Shown here: piece after piece, positions 46,138-56,714 of the stretch
Layout of the letters: each line of letters begins with the position of its first letter
How positions within the stretch are numbered: the first letter of the stretch is position 1
Source of the DNA: Echinicola salinicaeni
GTDB taxonomy: Bacteria; Bacteroidota; Bacteroidia; Cytophagales; Cyclobacteriaceae
NCBI RefSeq assembly: GCF_014280965.1
Contig: NZ_JACODZ010000002.1
Coordinates: forward strand, 372,001-436,000
Length of the DNA stretch: 64,000 nucleotides
Direction: 5' to 3'
Translations under genes and position numbers: made by a program
The notes under the pieces: model-generated
Told to the model about the DNA's origin: nothing
What the model saw: only the letters and a program-made list of their open reading frames with translations
Database searches by the model: none

Positions 46138-49100
46138 ATGAGTAAATCCGTTTTAAATATTAATGGACAGTCTGAAACTTTTATATACAACCAAAATTCC
46201 CAAAAATTGGGAAGGTTGTTGCAGTTGCTGATACTAAATTTAGATTTTCCAGCAGCTATTATTTTTAGGCAATTTGATGAAAAAGTTGAGTTTGTAAAAG
46301 GTGTAGGTATTGATGAAAGCGAATTCAATGCCCAAAAAGATAGTTTTAAAGAATTAAGCCTAAAGTTTCCGGAAGGATCAGACTACAATAAACTCGACCT
46401 GGGGAAAGGATTTGAATATGAAAATACCCGTCTAAATTTTGTAGAGGTTTTGCCCATAAAAGGTGAAAATCAAGCGGCTGGTATATGGCTTGTTTTATTG
46501 GGAGAAGAAGGTCGTGAGTTCTGTGAAAATCAGTTAAAATCCAAAAGACTGATTTTAGAGGAAATTGGGGAATGTTTTGCTCAACTGGCAGAAGAAAAGG
46601 GGAATGATGAACAAAGATTTAGAAAGTTTTTTGAAAACTCTTTAGGCTTGATGTGTATTCATGATCTTTCCGGAAAGCTCTTAATGGTCAATGAGTCCAG
46701 TGCAAAAAGCTTGGGTTATGGAAAAGACGAGTTGATAGGAAGCAGGCTTCCGCACCTAATGCCCAAACACCTGCAGGAAGGATTTGACGGTTACCTTAAG
46801 ACAATTGAAGAAAAAGGATATGCCCAAGGAACTATGAAGATTTTGGATAAGTCCGGAGAGCTTAAGACCTGGCTGTTTTCAAATGTCATGGAACAAAGTA
46901 AGCATGGAGGTAAATATGTTTTGGGCAATGCACTTGATATTACAGAACGGAATAAGTTGGAGTTGGAATATAACCGGCTTAAGGAAATTCTAGAGCAGAC
47001 CAGTAAGACTGCACGAGTGGGGGCTTGGGAATGTGATTTCGTAAATAATATAATTCACTGGTCCAAAGTAACCAAGGAAATTCATGAGGTGGAGGAAAAT
47101 TACCAGCCTGATATCGAGGAAGCAATAAATTTTTATAAAGAAGGAGATAGCAGGGAAAAAATAACAAAGGCAATAGCATTAGCTATAAATGAAGGAATAC
47201 CCTATGACCTGGAACTGCAATTAATCACAGCAAAAGGAAAGGAAATTTGGGTCAGGGCCATTGGGCATTCAGAGTTTGAAAATGGAGTATGTATAAGGCA
47301 ATTTGGGACCTTCCAAGATATAGATGAAAAAAAGAAGGCAGAAATTGAAATCATAAGGTCTAAGAAATTATTAGAGAATGTACAAAATGCTTCTTCAGAA
47401 GTAAGTATTATTTCTACAGATAAGAATGGATTGATTACCGTTTTTAATAAAGGGGCAGAAAAAATGTTGGGGTATAGTGCGGATGAAATGGTTAACAAAC
47501 AAAGCCCAACGGTATTTCATGATTCCGAGGAGATAGCACAGCGAGGAGAAGAATTAAGTAAAGAATATGGTGCGTCCATAGATGGTTTTAATGTATTTAT
47601 CCATAAGTCGAAATTAGAAGGAGCAGAAGAGCGAGAGTGGACCTATATCAGAAAGGATGGAACTAAGTTGTTTGTTTCTTTGGCTGTCACTACTATTAGA
47701 GATGAAAATGGTAATATAATAGGGTATTTGGGCATTGCTACAGATATTACTGAAAGGAAAGATACCGAGAGACAACTTATCATAGAAAAAGCCAGGTTAA
47801 ATGAATTTGTTACGCATGCTCCAGCGGCAGTGGCCATGTTTGATACCGAGATTAAATATGTAGCCTATTCCAATAGATGGTTGGAAGAATATAAGCTGCA
47901 AGATCACGATTTGAAGGGTAAGTCTCATTATGAGGTGTTTCCTGGTATTTCAGACGAGTGGAAGCATATTCATTCCAGGTGTCTGAAAGGAGAGGTCATT
48001 AGTGATGAAGAGGATGTATGGAGACCACCGGGATGGGAACATGATCAATATTTGAGATGGGAAGTGAGGCCTTGGTACCAGTTTGACGGAGAAATCGGTG
48101 GCATCATGATGCTTACTCAGGATGTAACAGAGTCCTGTCTACAGCGTGAAGAACTTAAACGTGCCAAGATACTTGCCGAACAGGCAAGTATTGCCAAATC
48201 GGAATTCTTGGCCAATATGAGCCATGAGATTCGAACACCCTTAAACGGTGTGATAGGTTTTACAGATTTGGTATTAAAAACCGAGCTTACAGAAACCCAA
48301 ACCCAGTACCTTTCCATTGTGAATCAATCGGGGAACTCCTTGTTGAACATTATCAATGATATTCTTGATTTTTCGAAAATTGAAGCGGGTAAACTTGATC
48401 TAGACGTTGACAAGAATGACTTATACGAACTCACTAATCAAGCAAGTGATATCATCACTTATGAAGTTCATAGAAAGGGGCTGGAAATGTTGTTGAATAT
48501 AGATCCTGATATTCCCCGGTATATATGGGTGGACAGTGTAAGGTTAAAACAAGTTTTGGTCAACTTATTGGGCAATGCTTCCAAATTCACAGAAAAGGGA
48601 GAGATAGAATTGAAATTAAGTCCCTTGGGTAAAGTCAATAAAAAAGGAGAGATAGGGATCAGATTCTCTGTGAAAGACACTGGGATAGGTATCCATCCTG
48701 ATAAGCAAAAGAAAATCTTCAAGGCATTTTCCCAAGAGGATGTGAGTACCACCAAAAAATATGGAGGAACAGGATTGGGTTTGACCATTTCCAATAGCTT
48801 GTTACATATGATGGGAAGCAAAATGAATTTGGAAAGTGAATTGGGAAAAGGGAGTACCTTTTACTTTGACCTCAAAGTGAAGTGTGAGCATGGAGAGCCA
48901 GCGGTTTGGGATGAGGATCTAAATATCAAGAGTGTTTTGATAGTGGATGATAATGAGAATAACAGAATGATCCTGGAACGAATGCTGGAATTAAGGGGGA
49001 TATCTACTGTTCAAGCGAAAAATGGGTTTGAAGCTATTCAGAGACTTATCAATGAAGAAAAGTTTGATGTGATTTTGATGGACTATCATATGCCCATGAT

Positions 49101-50106
49101 GGATGGAATCGAAACGATCAGGAAGATCAGGGAAAGTTTCGAAGCTCAGCCAATTATTTTCTTGCACAGTTCTTCTGATGATGAAAAAATAGTAAAGGCA
49201 TGTAAGGAATTGAACGTTCAACTTAGACTGGTGAAGCCCATTAAGTTAAGGGAGATGTATGACTCTCTTCTATCGCTAAACAGAAAGGAAAACAATAAAA
49301 AGAAGCAGGGCGATAAGGTAGAAGAAATTTCAGTACTGTCCAATGACATTAAAGTGTTGTTGGTAGAAGACAATAATATAAATATGTTATTGGCAAAAAC
49401 AGTAATCGAAAACATATCTCCAGGGATCAAAGTTTTAGAAGCTTTTAATGGAAAAGAAGCACTGGAAGTCTGTGCAAAAGAACTTCCAGATATGATTTTT
49501 ATGGATGTGCAAATGCCAGAAATGAACGGGTATGAGGCTACAGCGGCCATTAGGGAAAAGTATAAACAACATAATATCCTCATTATAGCCTTAACGGCTG
49601 GGAATATAAAGGGAGAAAAAGAAAAGTGCCTTAAATCTGGGATGAATGACTTTATCGCAAAACCATTTGTTGAAGAAGATTTGGTCAGGTTACTTGATAA
49701 ATGGGATTTCAATTCTGATCGATTTACAAATTCAATAAAGTATTCAATGCCAGATTTTTATAGTGATTTTGATGTTGAGCAGCTTAAGAGATCATTGGGA
49801 ATCAAAGAGGTAGATGATGAAATGTTCCAAACTATCTTGAAATCTGGATTGAAGGAATTGGAAAGTTCCCAACGTGATATATTAAAATTTTCTGAGTCAA
49901 AAGATCCTCAGTTGACCATTGCAGCACATAAATTATATGGTTCGGCTAAATCCCTAAGAATGGAGAAATTGGCTGAATTATCTGGTGGAATAGAACGGTC
50001 AGGTTGTAAGGATTTTGAAGATCTGGAACTTGTTATATTAATAGAGAAGGTTTTAGAAGAGTTGAAATTAGCCATAACGGCAATAAAGGAATATATTAAA
50101 AGTTAA
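46138..50106 (+). CDS. Hybrid histidine kinase: PAS repeats, HisKA, HATPase, two receivers, HPt
   Basis: 1322 residues, no obvious membrane segment, so probably a cytosolic sensor. Approximate order: unassigned N-terminus (1-155), four PAS domains (160-670), HisKA with [20 protein letters not shown] (His696), HATPase_c with [15 protein letters not shown] and [12 protein letters not shown], receiver 1 (Asp982 in [12 protein letters not shown]), receiver 2 (Asp1123 in [11 protein letters not shown]), and HPt (His1264 in [11 protein letters not shown]). All phospho-relay residues are present. It is followed by a sigma-54 activator with its own receiver, the likely output partner, 298 bases downstream. 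Confidence 0.95.
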   Translation: MSKSVLNINGQSETFIYNQNSQKLGRLLQLLILNLDFPAAIIFRQFDEKVEFVKGVGIDESEFNAQKDSFKELSLKFPEGSDYNKLDLGKGFEYENTRLNFVEVLPIKGENQAAGIWLVLLGEEGREFCENQLKSKRLILEEIGECFAQLAEEKGNDEQRFRKFFENSLGLMCIHDLSGKLLMVNESSAKSLGYGKDELIGSRLPHLMPKHLQEGFDGYLKTIEEKGYAQGTMKILDKSGELKTWLFSNVMEQSKHGGKYVLGNALDITERNKLELEYNRLKEILEQTSKTARVGAWECDFVNNIIHWSKVTKEIHEVEENYQPDIEEAINFYKEGDSREKITKAIALAINEGIPYDLELQLITAKGKEIWVRAIGHSEFENGVCIRQFGTFQDIDEKKKAEIEIIRSKKLLENVQNASSEVSIISTDKNGLITVFNKGAEKMLGYSADEMVNKQSPTVFHDSEEIAQRGEELSKEYGASIDGFNVFIHKSKLEGAEEREWTYIRKDGTKLFVSLAVTTIRDENGNIIGYLGIATDITERKDTERQLIIEKARLNEFVTHAPAAVAMFDTEIKYVAYSNRWLEEYKLQDHDLKGKSHYEVFPGISDEWKHIHSRCLKGEVISDEEDVWRPPGWEHDQYLRWEVRPWYQFDGEIGGIMMLTQDVTESCLQREELKRAKILAEQASIAKSEFLANMSHEIRTPLNGVIGFTDLVLKTELTETQTQYLSIVNQSGNSLLNIINDILDFSKIEAGKLDLDVDKNDLYELTNQASDIITYEVHRKGLEMLLNIDPDIPRYIWVDSVRLKQVLVNLLGNASKFTEKGEIELKLSPLGKVNKKGEIGIRFSVKDTGIGIHPDKQKKIFKAFSQEDVSTTKKYGGTGLGLTISNSLLHMMGSKMNLESELGKGSTFYFDLKVKCEHGEPAVWDEDLNIKSVLIVDDNENNRMILERMLELRGISTVQAKNGFEAIQRLINEEKFDVILMDYHMPMMDGIETIRKIRESFEAQPIIFLHSSSDDEKIVKACKELNVQLRLVKPIKLREMYDSLLSLNRKENNKKKQGDKVEEISVLSNDIKVLLVEDNNINMLLAKTVIENISPGIKVLEAFNGKEALEVCAKELPDMIFMDVQMPEMNGYEATAAIREKYKQHNILIIALTAGNIKGEKEKCLKSGMNDFIAKPFVEEDLVRLLDKWDFNSDRFTNSIKYSMPDFYSDFDVEQLKRSLGIKEVDDEMFQTILKSGLKELESSQRDILKFSESKDPQLTIAAHKLYGSAKSLRMEKLAELSGGIERSGCKDFEDLELVILIEKVLEELKLAITAIKEYIKS

Positions 50107-50107
50107 T

Positions 50108-50139
50108 AGCTTTCGGAGGGAGAATCTCCCTCGAAAGCT
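50108..50139 (+). terminator. Hairpin after the hybrid kinase
   Basis: AGCTTTCGGAGGGA (50108-50121) pairs with TCCCTCGAAAGCT (50127-50139), with one bulged G. There is no T-run, so termination is uncertain; it may be an mRNA 3' stabiliser. Confidence 0.45.
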
Positions 50140-50404
50140 TCACTTAAAGTGTAATCGAGTTGGTAATCGGGTGATCAATCAACTTTTACTAACTAACCTT
50201 AAGCGTTATTATACTTTACTTCGATAAATATATCTCAATTGATGTGCCTTAAAGGTAAAACGTTGAATTAGAGTAGTGTGCGTCTTTTTTTGTAAGGCCA
50301 TTATTCCAGAATTTGGAATACATTCTAAATTCTGTACTGTGAATCAGTGATATTTTGTATATATTAGATTTTTAGACTTTGCTCAAATCAATTCTTTAAT
50401 TGTC

Positions 50405-51754
50405 ATGAAAACGAACGGATTTCAAATTTTTATAGTGGAGGATGACCCTTGGTATGGACAAGTTATAGAGTATCATTTAGGACTAAATCCAGATTATCAG
50501 TTACAGAGATTTGAAACGGGCAAAGCACTATTGGCCAACTTGCATAAGAAGCCTGACGTGGTCACCTTGGATTTTTCTCTTCCAGATATGAAGGGAGATG
50601 AATTGTTTAAAAAGATCAGGGAGATACAGCCAGAATTGCCTGTAATAGTGGTGAGCTCACAAGAAGATATTGCTGTCGCGGTTAAGTTACTTAAAATGGG
50701 CGTAAGTGATTATCTGTTAAAAGATGATGCTACCAAAGATTTATTATGGAACAGTATCATTAGAATCAGGGAAAACCAAAGCCTGAAAATGGAGGTGGAA
50801 ACCCTTAAGGAGGAGTTGGGGCAGAAATTTAATTTCCAAAAGAACATTATAGGAAGCAGTGAATCGCTTCAAAAAGTGTTCAGGTTAATAGAAAAAGCCA
50901 TTAAGACCAATATCAATGTTTCCATCTCTGGTGAAACAGGAACTGGTAAGGAGGTAGTAGCCAAGGCCATCCATTATAATAGCAAAAGGAAGAATAAAAA
51001 ACTGGTAGCTGTAAATATGTCGGCAATACCTGATGAGCTTATTGAAAGTGAGTTGTTTGGTTATGAAAAAGGAGCGTTTACCGGTGCTGTGTCCAGAAAG
51101 ATAGGGAAGTTTGAAGAGGCTGATGGTGGAACTATTTTTTTGGATGAGATCGCGGAATTGGACCTCAACAATCAAAGTAAGTTACTGCGGGTTTTGCAGG
51201 AGCGTGAAATTACCCGTGTGGGAGGGAATTCCAAGATTAAACTGGATGTAAGGTTAATAGTGGCCACCCATCAGGATCTGGCTGAAAAAGTAAAGAAAAA
51301 TGAATTCAGGGAAGATTTATATTACAGGGTGATGGGGCTGCCCATATTATTGCCACCTTTAAGGGAAAGAGGGAATGATGTTTTAATACTTGCTAAGTAT
51401 TTTATTGATGAATTTACCCGGGAAAATGATATGGAGGACATTGTTTTGAGTCAATCTGCCAGGGATAAGTTATTGAAGTACCACTATCCAGGGAATGTTC
51501 GAGAGCTTAAATCTGTGATTGAACTGGCAATAGTCATGTCAAATGAAAAGGAAATTACAGCGGAAGACCTTTCGTTCAATAGCATCATACGCGAGGAAAC
51601 ATTTTTAACAGAGCAAAAATCTTTGAGGGACCATACTATTGATATCATAAAATATTATTTAAGTAGGAATAATAATGATGTGGTCAGTACGGCCAAACAA
51701 TTGGAAATAGGAAAGAGTACCATTTATAAAATGATTAAGGATGGAGAAATTTGA
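50405..51754 (+). CDS. Sigma-54-dependent response regulator (NtrC family)
   Basis: 449 residues. Receiver at 1-125 (FIVEDDPWYGQ; phospho-acceptor Asp56 in VTLDFSLPDMKG; Lys in YLLKDD). AAA+ domain at about 145-370, with Walker A GETGTGKE, the sigma-54-contacting loop GAFTGA, Walker B GGTIFLDEIAEL and the arginine-finger region FREDLYYRV. A Fis-type helix-turn-helix is at the C-terminus (VVSTAKQLEIGKSTIYKMIK). It would activate sigma-54 promoters on phosphorylation. The preceding hybrid kinase is the natural candidate for its phosphate source. Confidence 0.96.
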   Translation: MKTNGFQIFIVEDDPWYGQVIEYHLGLNPDYQLQRFETGKALLANLHKKPDVVTLDFSLPDMKGDELFKKIREIQPELPVIVVSSQEDIAVAVKLLKMGVSDYLLKDDATKDLLWNSIIRIRENQSLKMEVETLKEELGQKFNFQKNIIGSSESLQKVFRLIEKAIKTNINVSISGETGTGKEVVAKAIHYNSKRKNKKLVAVNMSAIPDELIESELFGYEKGAFTGAVSRKIGKFEEADGGTIFLDEIAELDLNNQSKLLRVLQEREITRVGGNSKIKLDVRLIVATHQDLAEKVKKNEFREDLYYRVMGLPILLPPLRERGNDVLILAKYFIDEFTRENDMEDIVLSQSARDKLLKYHYPGNVRELKSVIELAIVMSNEKEITAEDLSFNSIIREETFLTEQKSLRDHTIDIIKYYLSRNNNDVVSTAKQLEIGKSTIYKMIKDGEI

Positions 51755-51866
51755 CTTGTTGATAAATAGGTTGTAATCAATAAGACCATCTGTTCAGGTC
51801 TTAAATAATTGTTTTGAGGCTGAAAATTTATTACTGCGTTTTTAAAGTATTATAGAATCCGGGAAA

Positions 51867-53162
51867 TTGCTGAAGATTTTAGATCATCAAAGTGACAAAG
51901 CTAATATAGAAAGCGGTAAGCTTTCATTGGAATATATTGTTTTTGACCTTAATCAGTTATTGCTAAGAACAATAAAGTTCATAAGGCCTTATGCTGAGGA
52001 AAGAGGGCAGAACTTGAACTTTACTGTAGAAGATCCTAAGATTTTTGAAGTTATTATAGGGGATCCTTTTAGGCTTAATCAAGTTGTTTGCTATCTTATT
52101 CTCCAAGGTTTATCTTATTCTGTCAAGGGTGGATTGGAAATTAGTTGTGTGCTAATGGAAGAAAATGAATCAGAGAAAATTGTTCAAATAAGGTTGAAGG
52201 ATAAAGGGAATGAAGGAATAAAATCTTCTCCCTATGCTAGGTCTTCTGAGGAATCAGTTGGTGACTTTTTTAAGTTTTATAATCGGAATACGGACTACAA
52301 ATTAATTTCTTTGATTCAAGGTCATTTGATTTATACTATTGATAAGCAGTGGCAAGAAGTGGTTTCTTTGGAAGTCAATTTTAAAAAAGTAAGGTCTGAA
52401 GGACAACTATTGCCAAGGGATAGCAATGTTGATTTTCTTAGAGATAAAAAGTTATTATTAGCTGAAGAAGATAAACTCAACAGTATAATGATCAAGGGAC
52501 TTTTGCAGGAAAAAGGAGCAGAAGTGCAGCTATGTAAAAATGGATTGGAGGTATTGGAAAAGTTGGAGATGAATCCAGTGGACTATGTGCTTTTGAGTAA
52601 TGATTTACCTTTATTGGATGGTTTGAGAACTGCTAAAATTATTAGGGAAAAGGAGGGGGCGGGGTTGCCTATCATCGGTATATTTTCAGGAATGGACATG
52701 GTAGGAGCAGAAGGTTATAGTAATTCTGGGATTAATGATTATATAATAAAGCCATTTGATGAATCTGAATTGTTTGAAAAACTGAAAAAATGGAAAAGCA
52801 GTAATGGCCAGTTTGAAGCACCTGGAAAGGAACTATTATATGACCTAGATAAATTACACCGTATTTGCAGTGGAAATGTAGAATTTATGCAAAATATGAT
52901 AAGCTTGTTTGTTCAAGTGTCAGAAAGCTCTTTAAAGGAAATGAAAGCAGCAATTAGGCAGCAAGAATTAGTAGAGGTTCAAAGAATAGCTCATAGACTA
53001 AAACCATCACTTAATAGTATGGGAATTGTTAGTGTTTTAAAAGAAATTGATTTTTTGGAAAAGGCAAAGCCTAGTGAAGAAGAGACCTTAAGAATTTTAA
53101 ATAAATTGGAAACTGTGATAGGTGAAGTAAACAAGGAATTAAAGAAGCTGAAGTTGTTCTAA
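51867..53162 (+). pseudogene. 5'-truncated hybrid histidine kinase remnant (HATPase-like, receiver-like, HPt)
   Basis: The frame opens after a stop at 51843 and has no ATG near its beginning; a TTG at 51867 is the only usual start. Its first residues correspond to the end of a HisKA domain (NIESGKLSLEYIVFDLNQLL), so the phospho-His helix is missing. The ATPase region lacks clear N and G boxes. The receiver has VLLSNDLPLLDG, with Ser244 in place of Asp. The C-terminal HPt is plausible, with His376 in IAHRLKPSLNSMG. It is either a pseudogene or a non-catalytic scaffold that keeps its HPt. It lies 112 bases after the sigma-54 activator. Confidence 0.7.
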
Positions 53163-53181
53163 CTCTGATAATGGTTTAGCT

Positions 53182-53329
53182 GATTATAGGCTACGGATCC
53201 AGTGAGCCAAAATCCTTTGATGAAGTGGTCTTAAGCCTGTCTAATGGCCAGATAGACCTTAAGACCGAAGTGGGTAATATTTTATTTAAATGATAATTTC
53301 AATCCTTTCTGGCCCAATTGCAGATATAC
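53182..53329 (+). mobile_element. MITE-like element, copy D (short subfamily, degenerate left end)
   Basis: Shares AATCCTTTG..AAGTGGTC and AAGACCGAAG with the short copy at 13101, and ends CCCAATTGCAGATATAC, a mutated version of the family end. The left end (GATTATAGGCTACGGATCCA) has diverged. It directly precedes copy E. Confidence 0.55.
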
Positions 53330-53340
53330 AAATTAGTTTA

Positions 53341-53530
53341 TATGATTATCCGTTATTACACCAGTAAACTTGTTTCTCACAGCCTGTCCATATTTATCGG
53401 GAGATTCCACAGATCTACCTGGCGGAAGATAGGTTTGCACGGAATAAAATATCGTTTCTTTGGGCTTTTGTGTTCTTACTGAAAGAATATCTTATTTACA
53501 AAAGCTACTGGTGTCTTTGCGGATATACAG
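53341..53530 (+). mobile_element. MITE-like element, copy E (long subfamily)
   Basis: 190 bases, bordered by direct repeats ATTAGTTT (53332-53339 and 53531-53538). It has the same interior as copies A and C (TTTCTCACAGCCTGTCCATA, ATTTATCGGGAGATTCCACA, and TTTGCACGGAATAAAAT as in A). The left end is GATTATCCGTTATTACACCA and the right end CTACTGGTGTCTTTGCGGAT plus ATAC. Confidence 0.72.
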
Positions 53531-53998
53531 ATTAGTTTTAGTTGATTTTCCAATTATTGGGTTTGATTCCAATAATTGGAAATATGAGATATAGGGAGCC
53601 TTAGTATTACCTTTTTGGGCTTGATTTTAAGCTTGGCACAGGGTTGGTATTACATTTAAAGAATATCCCTCAATCGTTAATCTTCCAACGTTGCGATCAC
53701 CTCATATAGGGATGCTTTTTGATAAGGATGATCATTTTAAAGTGTCCAGCTGTTTTGTCTGGGCACTTTTTGTTTATTCATGTGCTACTTCTTTTTAATT
53801 GATAGGATAGTTTTGATATCGCTATATGTATTTGATTTGATTTATTGTTTTGTTGGACTTTGTATTTTCGTGTTTTTTAGTTGTCGTTAAGTGAAAAAAG
53901 CATTTAATATTAGGTTTTGAAAACGAATATTTTTTATTTTCAAGCTGTTTTAACTAATGATATTTCATTAACCTTTAAATTAACAAAATCCCAAAGTA
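53531..53998. other. Intergenic region upstream of the MFS gene
   Basis: About 470 bases with no gene. It contains an orphan hairpin terminator (53739-53774) and an AT-rich stretch before the transporter start that should hold its promoter. Confidence 0.45.
53739..53774 (+). terminator. Orphan terminator-like hairpin
   Basis: AAAGTGTCCAG (53739-53749) pairs with CTGGGCACTTT (53759-53769), one G-U pair, followed by a T-rich tract. The nearest upstream rightward frame ends 577 bases earlier, so a gene may have been lost between. Confidence 0.65.
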
Positions 53999-55192
53999 AT
54001 GAATCAGACTATAAAAAAGTATGCATTATTTAATGCCAGTTGTTTGGCATTGATTGTAACCTCAATGACCTTTGCCGTTAGGGCAAAACTAGAAGGTGTT
54101 TTAGAAACAGATTTTCAATTATCAAGCACAGAAATAGGTTTGGCCTTTGCACCTGCATTTTGGGGATTTACGCTTGCCATGATCATAGGAGGGCCCTTGG
54201 TAGACTATTTTGGCATCAAGAAAATAGTTTGGATGGCTTTTTTTAGTCACTTGATTGGAATTGTATTGACTATTTTCTCCACTGAGTTTTATTCGTTTTT
54301 TCTTGGTACCATGTTTATTGGGATAGGTAACGGAATGGTAGAGGCTGCATGTAATCCTTTGGTGGCTAGTTTGTTTCCTGAGAATAAAACCAAAATGTTA
54401 AATCGTTTTCATGTTTGGTTTCCAGGTGGGATAGTGATAGGCAGTCTAATTGGTTATTTCATGATGGACATGCTTAGTTTACCATGGCAAGCTTTAGTAG
54501 CTGTTTTGTTTATTCCACTTGTCCTTTATGGAGTTTTATTCATGGGAAAAGATCTGCCAAAAACTGAAAGAGTGGCGATGGGAGTTTCCAATAAACAAAT
54601 GTGGAAGGCTGTAGTCTCACCTTTATTTTTGTTGATGGGATTCTGCATGTTGTTGACAGCTTCTACAGAATTGGGGACAAATCAGAGAATTGAATCATTA
54701 TTGAGTGAGACAGGTGTTTCTGGCATATTGATTTTGGCATTTGTCAATGGAATTATGGCTATCGGTAGAGGGTTTGCTGGACCAGTAGTGAAGAAACTGG
54801 ATACTACTGGAATGTTACTTTTTTCTGCCGTTTTTAGCTGTTTAGGTTTGATCTGGTTAAGTAACGCGAGCGGTGTTATTGTATTTGCAGCTGCTTTTGT
54901 CTTTGCCATTGGGATTACCTATTTCTGGCCAACGATGTTAAGCTTTGTAGCTGAAAGAATTCCAGAAAGTGGAGCACTTGGACTTTCTCTAATGGGAGGT
55001 TTGGGGATGTTTTCAGTTTCTATCGTTTTACCTGTAATGGGATCATTTATGGATGCGGATAGCGGTGCATCTACTTTGTCTTACGTGGCCATTTTACCCG
55101 CCATATTGACTGTGATATTCTTCTTTTTGTTTATGAAATTTAAGGGGAATAAAATACAAAGAGGTGTAGAAGTTGAGAAGTCTGTCTCATAA
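53999..55192 (+). CDS. MFS transporter, probable sugar or organic-acid permease
   Basis: 397 residues with about 12 hydrophobic spans. An early loop after span 2, GGPLVDYFGIKKIVW, is the major-facilitator A-motif region. NRFHVWFPGGIVIGSLIGYF and GIGNGMVEAACNPLV resemble sugar transporters of the FHS/fucose-permease side of the family. The substrate is not deducible. Single gene followed by an inverted repeat shared with the convergent receiver gene. Confidence 0.88.
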   Translation: MNQTIKKYALFNASCLALIVTSMTFAVRAKLEGVLETDFQLSSTEIGLAFAPAFWGFTLAMIIGGPLVDYFGIKKIVWMAFFSHLIGIVLTIFSTEFYSFFLGTMFIGIGNGMVEAACNPLVASLFPENKTKMLNRFHVWFPGGIVIGSLIGYFMMDMLSLPWQALVAVLFIPLVLYGVLFMGKDLPKTERVAMGVSNKQMWKAVVSPLFLLMGFCMLLTASTELGTNQRIESLLSETGVSGILILAFVNGIMAIGRGFAGPVVKKLDTTGMLLFSAVFSCLGLIWLSNASGVIVFAAAFVFAIGITYFWPTMLSFVAERIPESGALGLSLMGGLGMFSVSIVLPVMGSFMDADSGASTLSYVAILPAILTVIFFFLFMKFKGNKIQRGVEVEKSVS

Positions 55193-55205
55193 AAGTAATT
55201 ATAAG

Positions 55206-55252
55206 CCAAAACACAAGGCCTCATCGTTCTGATGTGTAGCTTTGTGTTTTGG
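55206..55252. terminator. Inverted repeat between convergent MFS and receiver genes
   Basis: CCAAAACACAA (55206-55216) pairs perfectly with TTGTGTTTTGG (55242-55252). There is no strong T-run; it probably acts as a bidirectional terminator. Confidence 0.55.
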
Positions 55253-55281
55253 TGATAGTTTTAATTTATGATTGATTTCCC

Positions 55282-55698
55282 TTATTTAAGGTGTTTTTTT
55301 ATAAGGTTATATAGTTTCAGAGGCTCAAATGGCTTGCTCATTATTTCATTTACTCCAGCAGATTCGGCTTTTTGAATATCTTCTTCCATAACAACCGATG
55401 AAAGTCCAATTATTGGAATTTCAAGCCTTTTTTCCTGCATTTCTTTTTTGATAATTACTGTAGCTTCAAATCCATTCATTTCAGGCATATACATGTCCAT
55501 TAAAATAATGTCGAAGCTTTTTTCATTGAACAATTGGACAGCCTCGGTTCCTGTTTCTGCTATTTCCAAGTTTACGTTCCAATCTTTCATGACGTGTTTT
55601 GCAGCAAACTGATTGATCAGATTGTCTTCTGCCATTAAAATGGAAACTGTATCTTCAAAAGGTTTGATTTTCTGATCATTCTGACTTTTTTGTTCCAT
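55282..55698 (-). CDS. Single-domain response regulator
   Basis: 138 residues from the ATG at 55698 (a GTG two codons earlier is possible). The receiver is intact: acidic pair in LMAEDNLINQ, phospho-acceptor Asp68 in IILMDMYMPEMNG and Lys in IMSKPFEP. The sequence looks like the receiver of a hybrid kinase. Upstream on the same strand lies a fragment of an ATPase domain (55955-56155) separated by 250 bases of non-coding DNA, so this is probably the surviving tail of a broken hybrid kinase, though it could still function as a CheY-like protein. Confidence 0.75.
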   Translation of the reverse strand: MEQKSQNDQKIKPFEDTVSILMAEDNLINQFAAKHVMKDWNVNLEIAETGTEAVQLFNEKSFDIILMDMYMPEMNGFEATVIIKKEMQEKRLEIPIIGLSSVVMEEDIQKAESAGVNEIMSKPFEPLKLYNLIKKHLK

Positions 55699-55954
55699 AA
55701 GCACTTCCTTTCAAAACACAAAACCAATGCTGGATGCGAAAGTTTTTCTTTCTTCTAAAATATATCCTTTCTCCCCTTATATACTTTAATATTTTTTGCT
55801 TTGTCTGCTGGTCCAATACCTCGCCATTGATGTTATAGAGTGATTAGGAGGTGGACTGGGGATTATGCGTTGTTTTTTTGATATAAATTCTTTCTATGTT
55901 GAAAGATTCGCTACCGTTTCATTTTATAATTTATTTGGATTGGGATTAAGTTAC

Positions 55955-56155
55955 TTATCCTTGCTCTGTAAAATTAAATGCATTTGTTAATAAAGCCATT
56001 AAAAATAGATTAATGTTTAAAGAATCTGCTATAATTAGTTTTGGAACTGTTTCGTCCAACTCATAATGCAGATCGATATTTTCCTCTTTGGCTTTATAAA
56101 AAAGTAAATCACATACCGATTTGATTTTTTCCTTGATATTCATTTTCAGATACAT
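55955..56155 (-). pseudogene. Histidine-kinase ATPase-domain fragment
   Basis: 66 codons whose end, FLMALLTNAFNFTEQG, is the N-box region of a HATPase_c domain, preceded by IKSVCDLLFYKAKEENIDLH, the usual domain opening. A TAA follows at once, and nothing after it resembles the rest of the domain. It is a decayed piece of the kinase whose receiver may survive at 55282-55698. Confidence 0.65.
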
Positions 56156-56167
56156 GTAGGGAAATAC

Positions 56168-56344
56168 TCAGGTCTCTTCGCGCAAGAATATGGTAACCCA
56201 GATGGGCCACATACCAGGTGTTGGGGTTTTACAGTTTTTCTCCACAGCCTCTTTAACAGCTAAATTGGGATTATAATTTTTCAATATGTCCAATATTAAT
56301 TTGGGTTCTACACGCTTACCTCGATGAATGCCAAAGTTTACAGG
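56168..56344 (-). pseudogene. Unrecognised gene fragment
   Basis: A leftward frame of 58 codons between in-frame stops, with natural-looking protein text (RVEPKLILDILKNYNPNLAV, ending GMWPIWVTIFLREET) and no start codon. It looks like the tail of a degraded gene. I do not recognise the family. Confidence 0.35.
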
Positions 56345-56714
56345 CTAGGGGAAATACGTATTCTTGGCCTTGACCATTTTGACTAGAGTCGGAAAATTTA
56401 CAAAAGACTATAAAATTGAAGATGGTTAAAGTTAATTTGATTAGGTCCTGATTTTATTGTGTCAAAAGGCGAGAACGACCTTTCAATTTGCTACAAATTA
56501 AATGTTCGTTCTAATGGGGGGAATTGAAATGGGTTTTTTGGTGGAAGTATAATATTTTTGTTTTGTGTTAATTTATAGAAAGAAAATGTAGTAGATTGTA
56601 TAGGGGTGTTATATAATTTTGATTAAGTTTAATTAGGGTTTAAGTCAGTTTAATGCTTCAAGGCAATTTTTTCTAAACCTGAACGGGATAAAATTATTTC
56701 TTAATTGTATTTAA
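56345..56714. other. Non-coding stretch before the DUF5009 gene
   Basis: About 370 AT-rich bases with no gene or structure that I can support. The 3' part must contain the promoter of the DUF5009 gene. Confidence 0.4.
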
